DNA from: Petrosia ficiformis
Lineage: Eukaryota > Porifera > Demospongiae > Haplosclerida > Petrosiidae
Direction: 5' to 3'
Length of the DNA: 64,000 nt
NCBI GenBank assembly: GCA_947044365.1
Contig: OX345636.1
Span: forward strand, 35,283,212 to 35,347,211
The position numbers and the translations under genes are program-made. Under the pieces are notes generated by a model, which searched no databases, was not told the DNA's origin, and saw only the letters and a list, made by a program, of their open reading frames with translations. Below, in pieces: positions 36,687 to 49,201 of the stretch; the first letter of the stretch is position 1, and each line of letters begins with the position of its first letter.

Positions 36687-39600
36687 TCAAATATGAAAAG
36701 AAAAGAAATTGTCCTTTGAAATGTATTTACTGTATGTTTTTGGTTTTTGTAAATACATAATCACCTTTCTGGCTACATCTTTCCTTCGAAGTGCTTTTAG
36801 TGCTTCTATAACAACTCTCCATTTTACGTCCTTTGTTTCGTTCGTAATCCACATGGAGAGAACAGATTCCAGCCTATTTTCGTCAGAAAGGCCTGTATTT
36901 CTGCTCAAACTGACACAATCATTCTCGGGAACATCAAACTCACGACCTAACTCATTCCATAAGGCTGAGATATCCCTCACTAAAGCAAAGACATCTTTGG
37001 TTTCTGGTGGTTTATCTAGCAAATCCCTAAATGATATACCTATTAAAAAAATAATATAAATAAAAGTTCGGCTTGTATTAGAACACCACCATGTATACAA
37101 CACTGTGTGTAAATGATAATTATAATAATTATATAATTATATATTCAAAATTAATTAAATTTTAGACCTGGTTGTACTAAATATATCATAAAAACTTACT
37201 GTCACTTTCCTTTAATGGTGTGTCATGTGAACTTTGGCAGACTTCATGGGAAGAACCTAAAAAAAAAATAATGTACTGTACATATAAATTATGCATTGGC
37301 AAAAGTGAACTGAACCTAAACTGTCTTGCTATATCATCTGGTGTTTTTTTTTTTATTTACTACGCTTCATTTACAATAACTTGGAGTTATTCATTCTGGT
37401 TCTTGCTGACAAAAAATATAATATTATACTCAAATTGAACTGAAATGTTAAATTATAATTAAACCATAGGATGTAATTCCCTTTGATATTAGATGCTCTA
37501 ACGAGGTTACAACCTGAGATTCCTAAATTAAGTGTAAAATAACTTCGAACTAGTGTTGTTTTAGTTTGACAATAACGACAACATTTAGTTATAATATATA
37601 GTTAAAATAGTATGCCTAGATTATAATAATTTTAGTTTCATTAACTAACAGTATACACGAAGGGGTCAAAATCTTTAGACAAATTCCTTTATGTCTTCAT
37701 AATCGTAACGCGTAATTTTAAATTATATTCATAGCAACTTTGATCATGAATTTCATTGTCGTCTGAAACAGTTTATACCAGTAAACCACAAAGCTTTGAT
37801 CAGTTTTAATTTAAATTTCAAAGCACGTGTAGATCCCCAAAATGGAACCAAAGATCACAGAAATTGGTGTTTGCCATGCTTTATATATCAGCTGTATTGA
37901 AGATGCAGGGTCCCAAACTTGTAACACTAATAATACAGCTATCACTCAATTCGCGAACCAACTTGCAGGGTCTTGAGATATCTGTGAATAATTTGCACAA
38001 AAATCAAAGTCGAGGAATTTCTAATTAGCTGAGAAGTTGGGTCAGCTAATCAATGGATTTCTCTGAAGGTAAAATAGTTTGTGTCTATCTTTTTACATCG
38101 TAGCTAATACACATATAATACTATTTATTGAATATAAAATTAAAAGTATAAATGAAAGTATATATGATTTTTGATGAAAACAAAAGCGTGGATATGGTCA
38201 GTAAATCGTCAGGCTCTGTTGTTGTCAATCTTTATTCTTTTGACGTGAAACTAATATATGTTGTAGTCTCTTTACTTATGACTGTATTATATAAGTTTCA
38301 GCATTCCAAATAGTCTGTGAATAATTTGCACAAAAATCAAACATGGGACATTTTAGAAAATATGGGAGTTAAATAGCTGTTGTCTTTCATGAATAACAAG
38401 CTGGATCTCTGTTGACTATTATTTCCTTGAAGGCTGACATCTCTTCTACCAGTGTGTTCACTGACAGCAGTATCTAACAGTAAAATTTCAATCTACAAAT
38501 GTTTAAAGTCATACGCATTAGGCTAAATTGCACTACCATAGTTTTCAATACAGAATCCACACAAGTGTGTTACTTCCTGTTGTGCAAGGAAGTGTAGCCC
38601 CTTCGTGTATACTGTAAGGTCATATTAGGTTTACTAAAATGGTTATAGTTTTAGTTAACTAACTAAAAGTGCATATTATTGGCCAATTTTCATCTTAGTT
38701 AGTTGTAGTTATTGCAGTGGACCTGTAGTTTAGTTCACTAAATGTGAAAAGCTCATACTTATAAGGATACATATAGGTACTATTATGAAGCTTAAAAATA
38801 ATATCACAAGACATATTAAATTTTGTGTAATTCAGATAATCATAATAGCAGAGCAGTGATATTGTACACACAAATTAATACACAATAAGTATTACAAACA
38901 ACATACCAGATCTTTCATTACTTTCATTTTCTATGTCTTTTTGAAGTGGGATATTGTCGAGATCCAAACCTGCAAATTATATTTTTTAGGTTTAGTAATT
39001 ATTTTATTGAATCTTTCATTACTTGGTAGTTGTACAGGGAATTCTTGAAGAATGTCGGGTAAAGTCACTGACTTCGTAACGTCATCAGTCATTGAATATT
39101 CCACTGGAGCTGTTTGAATGAAACAAGGTGATTATTAATTCAATAATAAAAATCAATTTCTAATAATATTCAGTACATGTTCACTTAGAATAGCATTGAT
39201 GTTTTTAGTCTAGGCGTTTTTCTCTCCCAGTCATATCAGATGAATATGATATTGCTTAGTGTGGAATTTTGTGTTGAACAAACGTTTTATGGTTACTGTG
39301 ATTTACTGGAAGTGGATCAAATTAAAATAGTTAAGGTGGCAGGTGAGGGTTTTAAGAATTATTAATGAGAAACACTGCTATTTTTCTTACCAAATAAAAT
39401 TTAACAACTGTTCCTGAAATCTGTAATAGCTAAAAGCTAAAAATGCTGTAATAATGAAATTACATCGCCTCAAAAATCCAGACTTTTGAAATCAATTTCT
39501 ACCAAAGGGGTAGTTGTGTCAATGTTTCCAATCTTCTAGTAACTATTAGAAGGGTGGCTCGAAGCGATTTTAGTTATAGAGTTTTCAAAAAGTGGAAACC

Positions 39601-42600
39601 AACCATAAATAACAGTTTCCAACCAGATGATCATGCCAATCATCCAAAATAACTCAGCCATAAAATTTTGAATAAAACGTTTATTGAGCTGCCATAACTA
39701 AAAGATCACTGAAGTAGAAAAATGTGTGTATATGGTCTAATAAACTAGAAAACTGATTTCAAAAAGGTGGTGTTATGCTGCATGATTCCTGCACAAACTG
39801 GTCACAAAACCTGAGCTTGTGCATACATTCAATGTGCATGAGATAAACAATCACACATAATCTTGGGAGGCTTGTCAATTGTAGGTCAGACACTTAAAAA
39901 ACACATGCACACACACAGGTACAAGCAGTTTGTACGTTGAGATTCAAATACACAGAAAAAAGGTTGCTTGTAGTTTCAGTTATGTAGTCTATAAACAGCA
40001 AACTTACTAATAGCTATTCTTACTGAAAAATATTCCTACAGTTCTACAAGAAAATTTAAAAGGTAAGAATATAATAGTCTCAGGTATGACAAAGTCATCC
40101 ATGATTATCGAATGATGACACCAATGTCACAGTATTGTATGATCACTATAATAAGATTTACCTGGAAGTTCACTTGGTCTGGGTGTATGTGAAAAGGTTT
40201 CAGGCTGTGACAATAGCATCTGTTGAATATATATAAGAATCAGCATAATATGTGATATAGATACACTGGCTGTTATTTATTACAACGTAATATGTTAACT
40301 TACATCACCAGGAAACCAGCAGGCTTCATTTGGAGTGGGTTTACGAAAACGATCCACATTTTCATCACAAAGAAGAGAATTACGGTCACATGTTTGGTTT
40401 TTGTCTGGGACTAGATAGTGAGGATAAGAGGAAGGAGGACATTTGGAATCACAGCATAAGAACTTGAACTCTCTTGGTATTGCAGAAGAATAGATGGATC
40501 CACTATCAATACCAAAATGAGATGGGGATTGTAGGCATGTTTCAACATTTTGGCAGCTGGTCTCCAGAACTTCCTATAATGTGAAAATATTAATAATTTT
40601 GTGTTAACTATGTATACAAAAACAAACATTTTTATACACAACTATTATTTAAACCATAGCATGAATAATTCCATTTTATGTTAGATGCTCTAATGAGGGA
40701 TTTATTTAGTATAGATCCCGCTTTTCCCGGTATTTATTTGTATAAATGCCCGGTTTGTATAAGCATTTTCATACATTTCATATAGTTATGTGGCCTACAT
40801 AATCATGCATCGTCTAAAGTATGTATATATACATGTACAAGTATAATAATTTATATAGTTAACAATAATTATGACACAACATACAAATTATTTTAAAACA
40901 ATTATTAAATGCAATTATACCACATTTACATACTTTTACATCATGGCATGTTTTCTGTTTCTCAGTGGGTGGAATTTCATCGACATGTAAAACATCTACT
41001 TGAATTGCACTGGGTAGCTCAGTAAGAATGACATGAGCGCCTGTAAACTGAAATGTGACTCGATTATGAAATATTGGTATACGTTCGTGAAAGTAAAGGT
41101 TGCACTTTGGAGAATCGGGCATCGTCACAACGAGACGTGCAAAGAAACCAGGTGTTACGTAACCAGTGGCAAATGTAATGTGGAGAGAAGCAGCTTTTTT
41201 GGAATTAGAGAAAGGGTCATCCGTGAACTTTTGAAGTGCAGCTGGTAGGAAAAACTGTTTCACATGCGGGTCAAAAAAATGCAGGGTTTTGACTTCTACA
41301 GCTAAACGAAACTGAATGAGGAGCTCGAGCATTTCTTGAGGCTCAACACCATCACACTCTCTCCATACAGCTCTATACAGGGGCTCAACTAGGATGCCTT
41401 TCTCACGAAGCAGTCCCCACATTCGAATATTTTCACACTCATTGTTTTCTTGTAATGGAAGGATTTTCCCGAGGCAATCAACAAACCACTTTGGATTGAG
41501 AATAACTTTCTCGCTAAGACCTCGAATATGAGGGTAGAATAAAATTACACCTAGCTCATGATAGAACATGAGAACTTTAGGAACATCTTCGGGATTGATC
41601 TTGCAAGTTGCACCAATAGCACATGCTTCATGAAGTGTGATGACATTTTTTTTGGATTCTCTTACGAGCACTTGTAAAACCTTACGAAGAAGAACCCACT
41701 TGATTGGTGTTTTAACAACGAGTGTCTTTGAAGCAAATTTGTGTATCTCATCTCGTAAATATTTGTATGCTTCATCTTCTCCCTCTCCCATTCCAGCTGT
41801 AGTATTATCAACAATGCAGACTCCTTTAAAAATATCTGCAAAAGCTTTCTTTTTTATTGTGTGCTTCAGATTTTTTTTGACCTCATTTTTCTCATCTGAA
41901 CTCAATTTATCCCCTCGAGAGCCAACAGCAATAATACGAGGATAATCAAGTAAAACTCCTTCCCGAATTTTTGCAAGATGGGCATGAATACTTGCCATCC
42001 ATTTGTGTAGGAGCTCCAATATGGTAATATTGACCTTTGCTCCAGAGATCTGTCTACCTTGATGATATCGTACAGATCTCCATCTGCTATTGAAATCTTC
42101 TGAAGCATCAAAGAGAAGCAGGAACATGGTACGTGAAGTGAGAAATGCTGGCAACACTTCAAGAAATTCGGGCTGACCCCCACAATCCCAAACATGAAGA
42201 AGTGGTTGGGGTTTTCGATGAACATAAGACTTTAATATGGCTTGTTTAATAGCATCTTCTGCAATCATATCTAGTGACATCGTTTTGTGTTGCTCTATTA
42301 GTTCCTCTGTCACTACTGGTGGAGTTATTGATTGTGCTGATGTGAAAAGATTTACAGCTGCTACGTTACTCGGAACCGTTTCAGCCCTGCTTGGAATGTT
42401 GGCTAATAACAGAGCTAACTCATCAAGCTCATCATCTCGGGTCAACTCTCTCCACTCTGCAGTTGTCCACTGGTGATCAACAGGTCGCACAGGATATGGA
42501 AGTCGTATAGGATATTCTGGTCGGATGGTTGATACAAACTCGACATTAGCAACAACTGTACTGTTAGTTTTCGGATCAAATCGTAAGTTCATAAGTCCAC

Positions 42601-42703
42601 GTTTAAGGCTGGTTTTCCCAGCACCAGCTGGACCAAGTAACATGATACGAGAATATGCCACATCACGTTCACCTTCCGAGAGAGCTTTTTCATAAACTGA
42701 CAT
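36687..42703 (-). CDS. Roc-COR-Death protein (ROCO family), seven exons, 885 aa
   Basis: Exons: 42703..40934, 40573..40304, 40219..40162, 39109..39023, 38969..38907, 37256..37200, 37039..36687. All have GT/AG and matching phase; 2658 nt encode 885 aa. Residues ~15-330 are the Roc GTPase: P-loop GPAGAGKTS (24-32), switch II WDCGGQPEF (DxxGQ at 173-177), and G4-like SRGDK (262-266). A COR domain follows (~335-500; VILNPKWFVDCLGKIL, ILVEPLYRAVW). Next come a Cys-rich segment (FKFLCCDSKCPP) and short low-complexity linker exons. The last exon carries a C-terminal Death domain (LWNELGREFDVP, RLESVLSMWI, WRVVIEALKAL). There are no LRRs, kinase or ankyrins, unlike LRRK or DAPK1. ROCO proteins are GTP-regulated dimers, and the Death domain suggests an adaptor role in death or immune signalling. 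AATAAA lies at 36673-36668. ATG 42703 has no upstream splice site; an AG inside ATGTCAG leaves room for an upstream exon. Confidence 0.87.
37649..38614. mobile_element. Harbinger-like TIR element in Roc-COR intron 5
   Basis: CAGTATACACGAAGGGG is repeated inverted at the right end (CCCCTTCGTGTATACTG), with TAA on both sides (37646-37648 and 38615-38617), a 3-bp target duplication typical of PIF/Harbinger. The 966-bp interior has a direct subrepeat (CTGTGAATAATTTGCACAAA at ~37981 and ~38312) and no evident ORF. It sits inside a TAGTTAACTAA-type MITE (~37553 to ~38750). Confidence 0.75.
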
Positions 42704-43281
42704 GATAAATATAATGTAATGTGCTTATCATCACGAAATAAGTTATTATGGAGTCATATTACAAGCTATTCATTTCATTATAAACAATATACAATAATTT
42801 AAAGGTTTACTAATGAAAACTAGAAAACTAGACAACTGATGTAAAATGTAAGTATGACTATTTGTAATTATAGAGTTGTCCCTTTTATTATACAAAATTG
42901 TTCAATATCAATCAAATTCCTACTCAGTTATAAAACACATTACAACTAATTTGTGGTAACTAAAAAACAACAATATCATAACATTTAATACTGTACATAC
43001 CTTTCCTTAGCTGTTATAGTTTTCAATGCATTAGTAGTGTGTTCCATTGACATAAATGATTAAAAAAAAGTTTTATTTGCTTAGAGTCTCAATAATAAAC
43101 AATGCATAATTATAGTTAAATTTAACAGTATGACATGTGAAATTCTCCATGTCACGGTGAGGTATAAATGACATAAAAATTAAAATTTTAATATGTGACA
43201 CACTTGAAATTATTATAATTAGTGATACAGCCACAGAGATTATGATAAAAACAGGCCACCCATACATTTCAATTGCAAGAG
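42656..43281. repeat. 5' flank and start of Roc-COR gene, duplicated at 28113-28711
   Basis: High similarity over ~620 bp in direct orientation. It probably contains the Roc-COR promoter. A minus-strand ORF from ATG 43267 (MYGWPVFIIISVAVSLIIII) is hydrophobic and also open in the other copy. Confidence 0.7.
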
Positions 43282-44235
43282 ATGAGTTGAAATCTCTATT
43301 AATATATACAGGTAAGTGTTGATAGACATAATTTTTAATTTAGTGTTTTTATGACTAACAAGGTCTTCTAGATGATCGCTAAAGTAGGGAATTGTCACCA
43401 GAGTGGCAAAACTGCTCATCTTAGTAACTCCGATGATGAGTGAGTGATCATCATCGGAGTTACTAAAATCTGAGAATTTAAATGACAATATATTGCACAA
43501 TGACAGAGTGGGTCTTAACTTTGCATAACATAATTTTCATCATAATGGGAGAGGCTGGCTACAATATTGTGTGTCTGTCTGTGTTTGCAAAAATCTGTGA
43601 AAACTACAAACGAACTATTGGCCGACTTTAAAAACAATTTGAAGTTAACCTTAGGACTCAGACCCATACAAATGAGTAACATCGTAATTATACATAATAC
43701 ATAATTTTTTGCTTATTACACATAAAAATTATATTTATAGTTTTATAGTTTCCCACGTGCAATATATTACTTTGCCACTTTACCAAAATGACAGAATGGG
43801 TCTTACCTTGCATATCATGATCATTCAAGTAAATACAGTTTTATGTTGTGAAGCTATTAAAGTACTTTTAGCACAAATACAAATTTATTTTCAGTTTTAC
43901 AATTGTCGCAATGTTTCGTTTCTTGACCCAGTCAATGAATACTTTTAGCCACTACCAAAACTAAAATGGATATATGTTGTTCTGGATAAAGCATACAACT
44001 TCATAATTATTTACAATGTATTATACTCATTTACATATACATGTAGCTATATTGTGTAGATATACACTACAAGCCTTACAGGAATGCTTCCACAAATTGG
44101 ATATGTAAGCAAAAAATATAAACCTTGATGATAACTCCACAGTCTGTGGATAAAAGGTGTAATTGAGTTTGCTTCAGTACTGATGTCTTAGTTCAACTCA
44201 GTTCAAATTTGTAATGTTTATGGAGTTGTATACAT
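43281..44235. other. Intergenic; one hairpin
   Basis: No gene is recognised. A palindrome AGTAACTCCGATGATGA/TCATCATCGGAGTTACT lies at ~43423-43466. GTGTGTCTGTCTGTGTTTGC at ~43568 resembles 27807, another dispersed repeat. Confidence 0.4.
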
Positions 44236-46885
44236 GACATTAAAAGAATCGACACATACATGTAATTAATGGTTTTAAACTCAAGTCTATCTAGTGGTTT
44301 CAGAAAGATGTTATATTACAGAAGAAGATCACATATGTATGGAAGAAAAGGAAAGTTCAAAGTGTATTTTTATGGAATGATATAACTGACATTAAAATAA
44401 TCGACACATACATGTACATGCAATTAATGGTTTTACACTCACTTCCTAGTGGTTTCGGAGAGATGTTATATTATATAAGAAGATCACACATGTACGGAAG
44501 AGAAGGAAAGTTAAACATTGTAATATTTATGGACATTCACACATATAATACACAATTTATGGTTTCATACTCACAAGCTGGTAGATTTAAAGAGATGTTA
44601 TATCACAGAAAATCACACATGTATGGAAGAAAAGGAAATTTCAAAGATGTAATATTATGGACATTCACACATTTAAAACACAATTTATGGTTTTATCGAC
44701 ACATACATGTAATTATTGGTTTTACACTCACTTCCTAGTGGTTTCGGAGAGATGTTATATTATAGAAGAAAATCATACATGTATGAAAGAAAATGAAAGT
44801 TAAACGTTGTAATATTTATGGACAATCACACATTTAATACACAATTTATGGTTTCATCGACACATACATGTAATTATTGGTTTTACACTCACTTCCTAGT
44901 GGTTTCGGAGAGATGTTATATTACAGAAGAAAATCACACATGTATGGAAGAAAAGGAAAGTTAAACGTTGTAATATTTATGGACATTCACACATTTAATA
45001 CACAATTTATGGTTTCATCGACACATACATGTAAATATTGGTTTTACACTCACTCTCTAGTGGTTTCGGAGAGATGTTATATTATATAAGAAGATCACAC
45101 ATGTACGGAAGAAAAGGAAAGTTAAACATTGTAATATTTATGGACATTCACACATATAATACACAATTTATGGTTTCATACTCACAAGCTGGTAGATTTA
45201 AAGAGATGTTATATCACAGAAAATCACACATGTATGGAAGAAAAGGAAATTTCAAAGTTGTAATATTATGGACATTCACACATATAATACACAATTTATG
45301 GTTTCATACTCACAAGCTGGTAGATTTAAAGAGATGTTATATCACAGAAAATCACACATGTATGGAAGAAAAGGAAATTTCAAAGTTGTAATATTATGGA
45401 CATTCACACATTTAAAACACAATTTATGGTTTTATCGACACATACATGTAATTATTGGTTTTATACTCACTCTCTAGTGGTTTCGGAGAGATGTTATATT
45501 ATAGAAGAAAATCATACATGTATGAAAGAAAAGGAAAGTTAAACGTTGTAATATTTATGGACATTCACACATTTAAAACACAATTTATGGTTTTATCGAC
45601 ACATACACGTAATTATTGGTTTTATACTCACTCTCTAGTGGTTTCGGAGAGATGTTATATTACAGAAGAAGATCACACATGTATGGAAGAAAAGGAAAGT
45701 TAAACATTATAATATTTATGGACATTCACACATATAATACACAATTTATGGTTTCATACTCACAATCTGGTAGATTTAAAGAGATGTTATATTACAGAAG
45801 AAGATCACACATGTATGGAAGAAAAGGAAAGTTAAACGTTGTAATATTTATGGACATTCACACATATAATACACAATTTATGGTTTCATACTCACAAGCT
45901 GGTAGATTTAAAGAGATGTTATATCACAGAAAATCACACATGTATGGAAGAAAAGGAAATTTCAAAGTTGTAATATTATGGACATTCACACATTTAAAAC
46001 ACAATTTATGGTTTTATCGACACATACATGTAATTATTGGTTTTATACTCACTCTCTAGTGGTTTCGGAGAGATGTTATATTATAGAAGAAGATCACACA
46101 TGTATGGAAGAAAAGGAAAGTTAAACGTTGTAATATTTATGGACATTCACACATTTAATACACAATTTATGGTTTCATCGACACATACATGTAATTATTG
46201 GTTTTACACTCACTTCCTAGTGGTTTCGGAGAGATGTTATATTACAGAAGAAGATCACACATGTATGGAAGAAAAGGAAAGTGAAACGTTGTAATATTTA
46301 TGGAGATTCACACATTTAATACACAATTTATGGTTTCATCGACACATACATGTAATTAATGGTTTTACACTCACTTCCTAGTGGTTTCGGAGAGATGTTA
46401 TATTATAGAAGAAGATCACACATGTATGGAAGAAAAGGAAAGTTAAACGTTGTAATATTTATGGACATTCACACATATAATACACAATTTATGGTTTCAT
46501 ACTCACAAGCTGGTAGATTTAAAGAGATGTTATATCACAGAAAATCACACATGTATGGAAGAAAAGGAAATTTCAAAGTTGTAATATTATGGACATTCAC
46601 ACATATAATACACAATTTATGGTTTCATACTCACAAGCTGGTAGATTTAAAGAGATGTTATATCACAGAAAATCACACATGTATGGAAGAAAAGGAAAGT
46701 TAAACGTTGTAATATTTATGGACATTCACACATTTAATACACAATTTATGGTTTCATCGACACATACATGTAATTAATGGTTTTACACTCACTTCCTAGT
46801 GGTTTCGGAGAGATGTTATATTACAGAAGAAGATCACACATGTATGGAAGAAAAGGAAAGTTAAACGTTGTAATATTTATGGAAA
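44236..46885. repeat. Satellite of two alternating units (~161 and ~131 bp)
   Basis: About 18 units share GAGATGTTATATTACAGAAG, TCACACATGTATGGAAGAAA and TTTATGGACATTCACACAT. Long units add ATCGACACATACATGTAATT and CCTAGTGGTTTCGGA; short units add CTCACAAGCTGGTAGATTTA. Order is mixed, not strictly alternating. The plus-strand frames (MVLHSLPSGFGEMLYY-type peptides) come from the repeat; neither period is a multiple of three. Confidence 0.92.
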
Positions 46886-47316
46886 TGAGATGATATTCAC
46901 ATAATCGATACAAAATTAATTGTCACTTCTATGTAGATTCAGGGAGACATTATATCATAGAATGAAGATCACACATGTACGGAAGAAAAGGGAACAGCAC
47001 TGACAATTAAGGAAATTAGATTAGTCAGTCCATAATTACAAAATCTTTGATGGTAATAAATTAACTCCGGAATGCACTGACTCACTTGTTACTGCATTAC
47101 CAAAGAAAGTTTGGAGTTGATACTTATCTTGATTAGTATTCTTCTAGTGGTAATTCCATAGGAAAATTTATTTAATCTTTTTCATAACACAAATATAATA
47201 AAACTACTTTTATAAATGTGAATATTTAATGAGACATTGGTGCACATGCCACCTTAAGACCAGCCAGTATCTTGATATGTTTATTGAATTATTGTTGAGT
47301 GTTTAAAATAACTTAC

Positions 47317-47334
47317 TTGTAGATCTTCATCCAT
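47317..47334 (-). other. Candidate 5' mini-exon with start codon
   Basis: On the minus strand a TTTACAG acceptor is followed by ~38 nt, then ATG GAT GAA GAT CTA CAA, then a consensus GTAAGT donor (47316-47311). This looks like a first coding exon (MDEDLQ) joined to a 5'UTR. The nearest minus-strand gene downstream is the Roc-COR-Death gene at 42.7 kb, with the 44-47 kb satellite in between. Phase does not fit a direct join to the AG at 42697, so an unseen exon would be needed. It could be chance. Confidence 0.25.
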
Positions 47335-47432
47335 AATCAAAACTCCTAGGAATCTCTTATACTACTGTAAATTATACAGAAAATATCAGTTAATAATAGT
47401 ATACTATGTATTGAAGTATGTTGTATTTTAAT

Positions 47433-47715
47433 TAGTGTTGTTTTAGTTAACTATAACTATAACTAAAATCTTTTTAGTAAGGCATTATGGCTTTTAGTTA
47501 ACTAAACTATAACTAAGTTAAGGTTTACTCTAATTACTATAACTAACTAAAATGCAAAATGGCCAATAATGATGCTTTTAATTAGTTAACTAAAACTAAA
47601 ACCTTTTAGTAAGCCTAGTATAATTAAACTATAACTAAACTAAAAGTATGAGAAGCCAGGCATACTTATAACTATACCTAAAACTGGTCGCTATAGTCAC
47701 ACTAAAACAACACTA
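47433..47715. mobile_element. hAT-type MITE, TAGTGTTGTTTTAGT family
   Basis: Termini TAGTGTTGTTTTAGT and, inverted, the same. Exact 8-bp target duplication ATTTTAAT at 47425-47432 and 47716-47723. The interior is built of TTAGTTAACTAAA and ACTATAACTAA. Relics lie at 13195, 33945 and ~37553-38750. Confidence 0.88.
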
Positions 47716-49201
47716 ATTTTAATATTGTGAAACTATAATGATTCAAATTTATAAGTGATCAAAGTGTCTGGTTTTTAGAGACCGGCTTGCCATTTAATGA
47801 ATGAATTCTGTATCTTAGAGGTATTCTCTTTGTGGACTCCACCAAATTGTAATCTGCAAGTGCTAATATTCCAGAATTTCGAAGACTATTGTTGTCAATA
47901 AAGAACTAGGCTCTTGCAATAGACCTATAAAATATATCTAGCATGCAGCTATTGATCCAGGCAAGGGGTTGCAATTGAGAATATGAATGGCTTAATAATA
48001 TTCAGAAGTTGTGGAGTCATCAGCGGAAGAATTCCTTCATTTAAATTAAAATTTATTCGTATTGTGGTTCACTCACGTGAGCATGTACTCACATCATGTA
48101 TACCTGTGTATCTTGTAGGAAGGATTGAGGAAAGTTTGCTGTCTTTATCGACCTGCATCGGTTGTTAGAATTGACGATGTCTAGGAAAACTAGCCAAGAG
48201 CACCTTGAAAACTATTATTTGTAACATATACATGAAAAGTTTGATTGGCAAAGTAAGAAACAGAGCTCCACTACACCTAAGTTATGTGTAAGTAGACTGC
48301 TGAAGCTACTGGCATTTCAGAGCACACTATGAACTGTATCCTGCTGGAAGAAAAAAAGCTACACGTACAAAGATGGAAGTTCTTTTACATCTTCAAATAG
48401 TAGATATAAGGAAAGAAAAGGAAAGTTAAGTTGGTTGCAAGTAAAAGGTCACATTAAAAAGCACAATAAGGAATTCACTTCTGCTGTGAAAGACCTGAAT
48501 GATGAAGGTTTTAGGACAGTAGGAATTAAACAATTGAGAAAGAACATCAGCTATGTTAGTGATGAAGCAGAGACCACAATTAGATAGCTGATAGTTTACA
48601 GAAGAAATATATGGAGGAGTTCATGCGGTATTTGTGTTAGATTAGACATCAGAGGAAAAAGCTGGAATTCCGGATAAGATGGTAGCATTAGTAGTGATGT
48701 AGAACAGAAATAATATTTGTATCGAAATATCAAGTGCAGTGTATACATATATTATAATGAATGCAATTATTGATGAGTACCTTAGTGCGAGGCAACTAAT
48801 CCGGGAGTGTAGTGAAATCTCGACCTGAGTTTGTATATATATATATATATATATATATTAAATATTATATATATATATATATAATTATAATATATATATA
48901 TATAATTATATATATATATATTTATAGCACTTTCACGCCTAACATCAAAGGTACCGACTGTTCTATATTTTCCATGTAGCACACTTTTTTTTACCACATC
49001 CTGTTCTATATTTTCCGGATGTTGTTTATAACACTAGAAAACAATGCGCTTACCTTGGGTTTAGTGCAAGAACACTAAGTACTTCATTTTTCTTCTCCAT
49101 TGCATCAATCCAAAGAACTATAAACCAGTTAAAGCACCGGGTTTGCTCGTGTTGTCTTGGAAAATATAGCACTGGGGGTGGGGTCTCGAAGCCTCATAAA
49201 G

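Larger units (their letters stand above)
46886..49200. other. Intergenic between satellite and MITE cluster
   Basis: Apart from the mini-exon and the 47433 MITE I see only fragments. 48240-48600 has AAG/GAA-rich stretches resembling decayed coding sequence on the plus strand, with stops in every frame. A TA microsatellite occupies ~48834-48920. Confidence 0.35.

Noticed and set aside
44412..46777. Nine open frames of 60-147 codons with repeated peptides
   Set aside because: They track the 161/131-bp satellite. Unit lengths are not multiples of three and each frame stops at unit junctions.
42697..47334. Direct splice from the mini-exon at 47317 to the AG at 42697
   Set aside because: The phase-0 donor would put the Roc exon out of frame.
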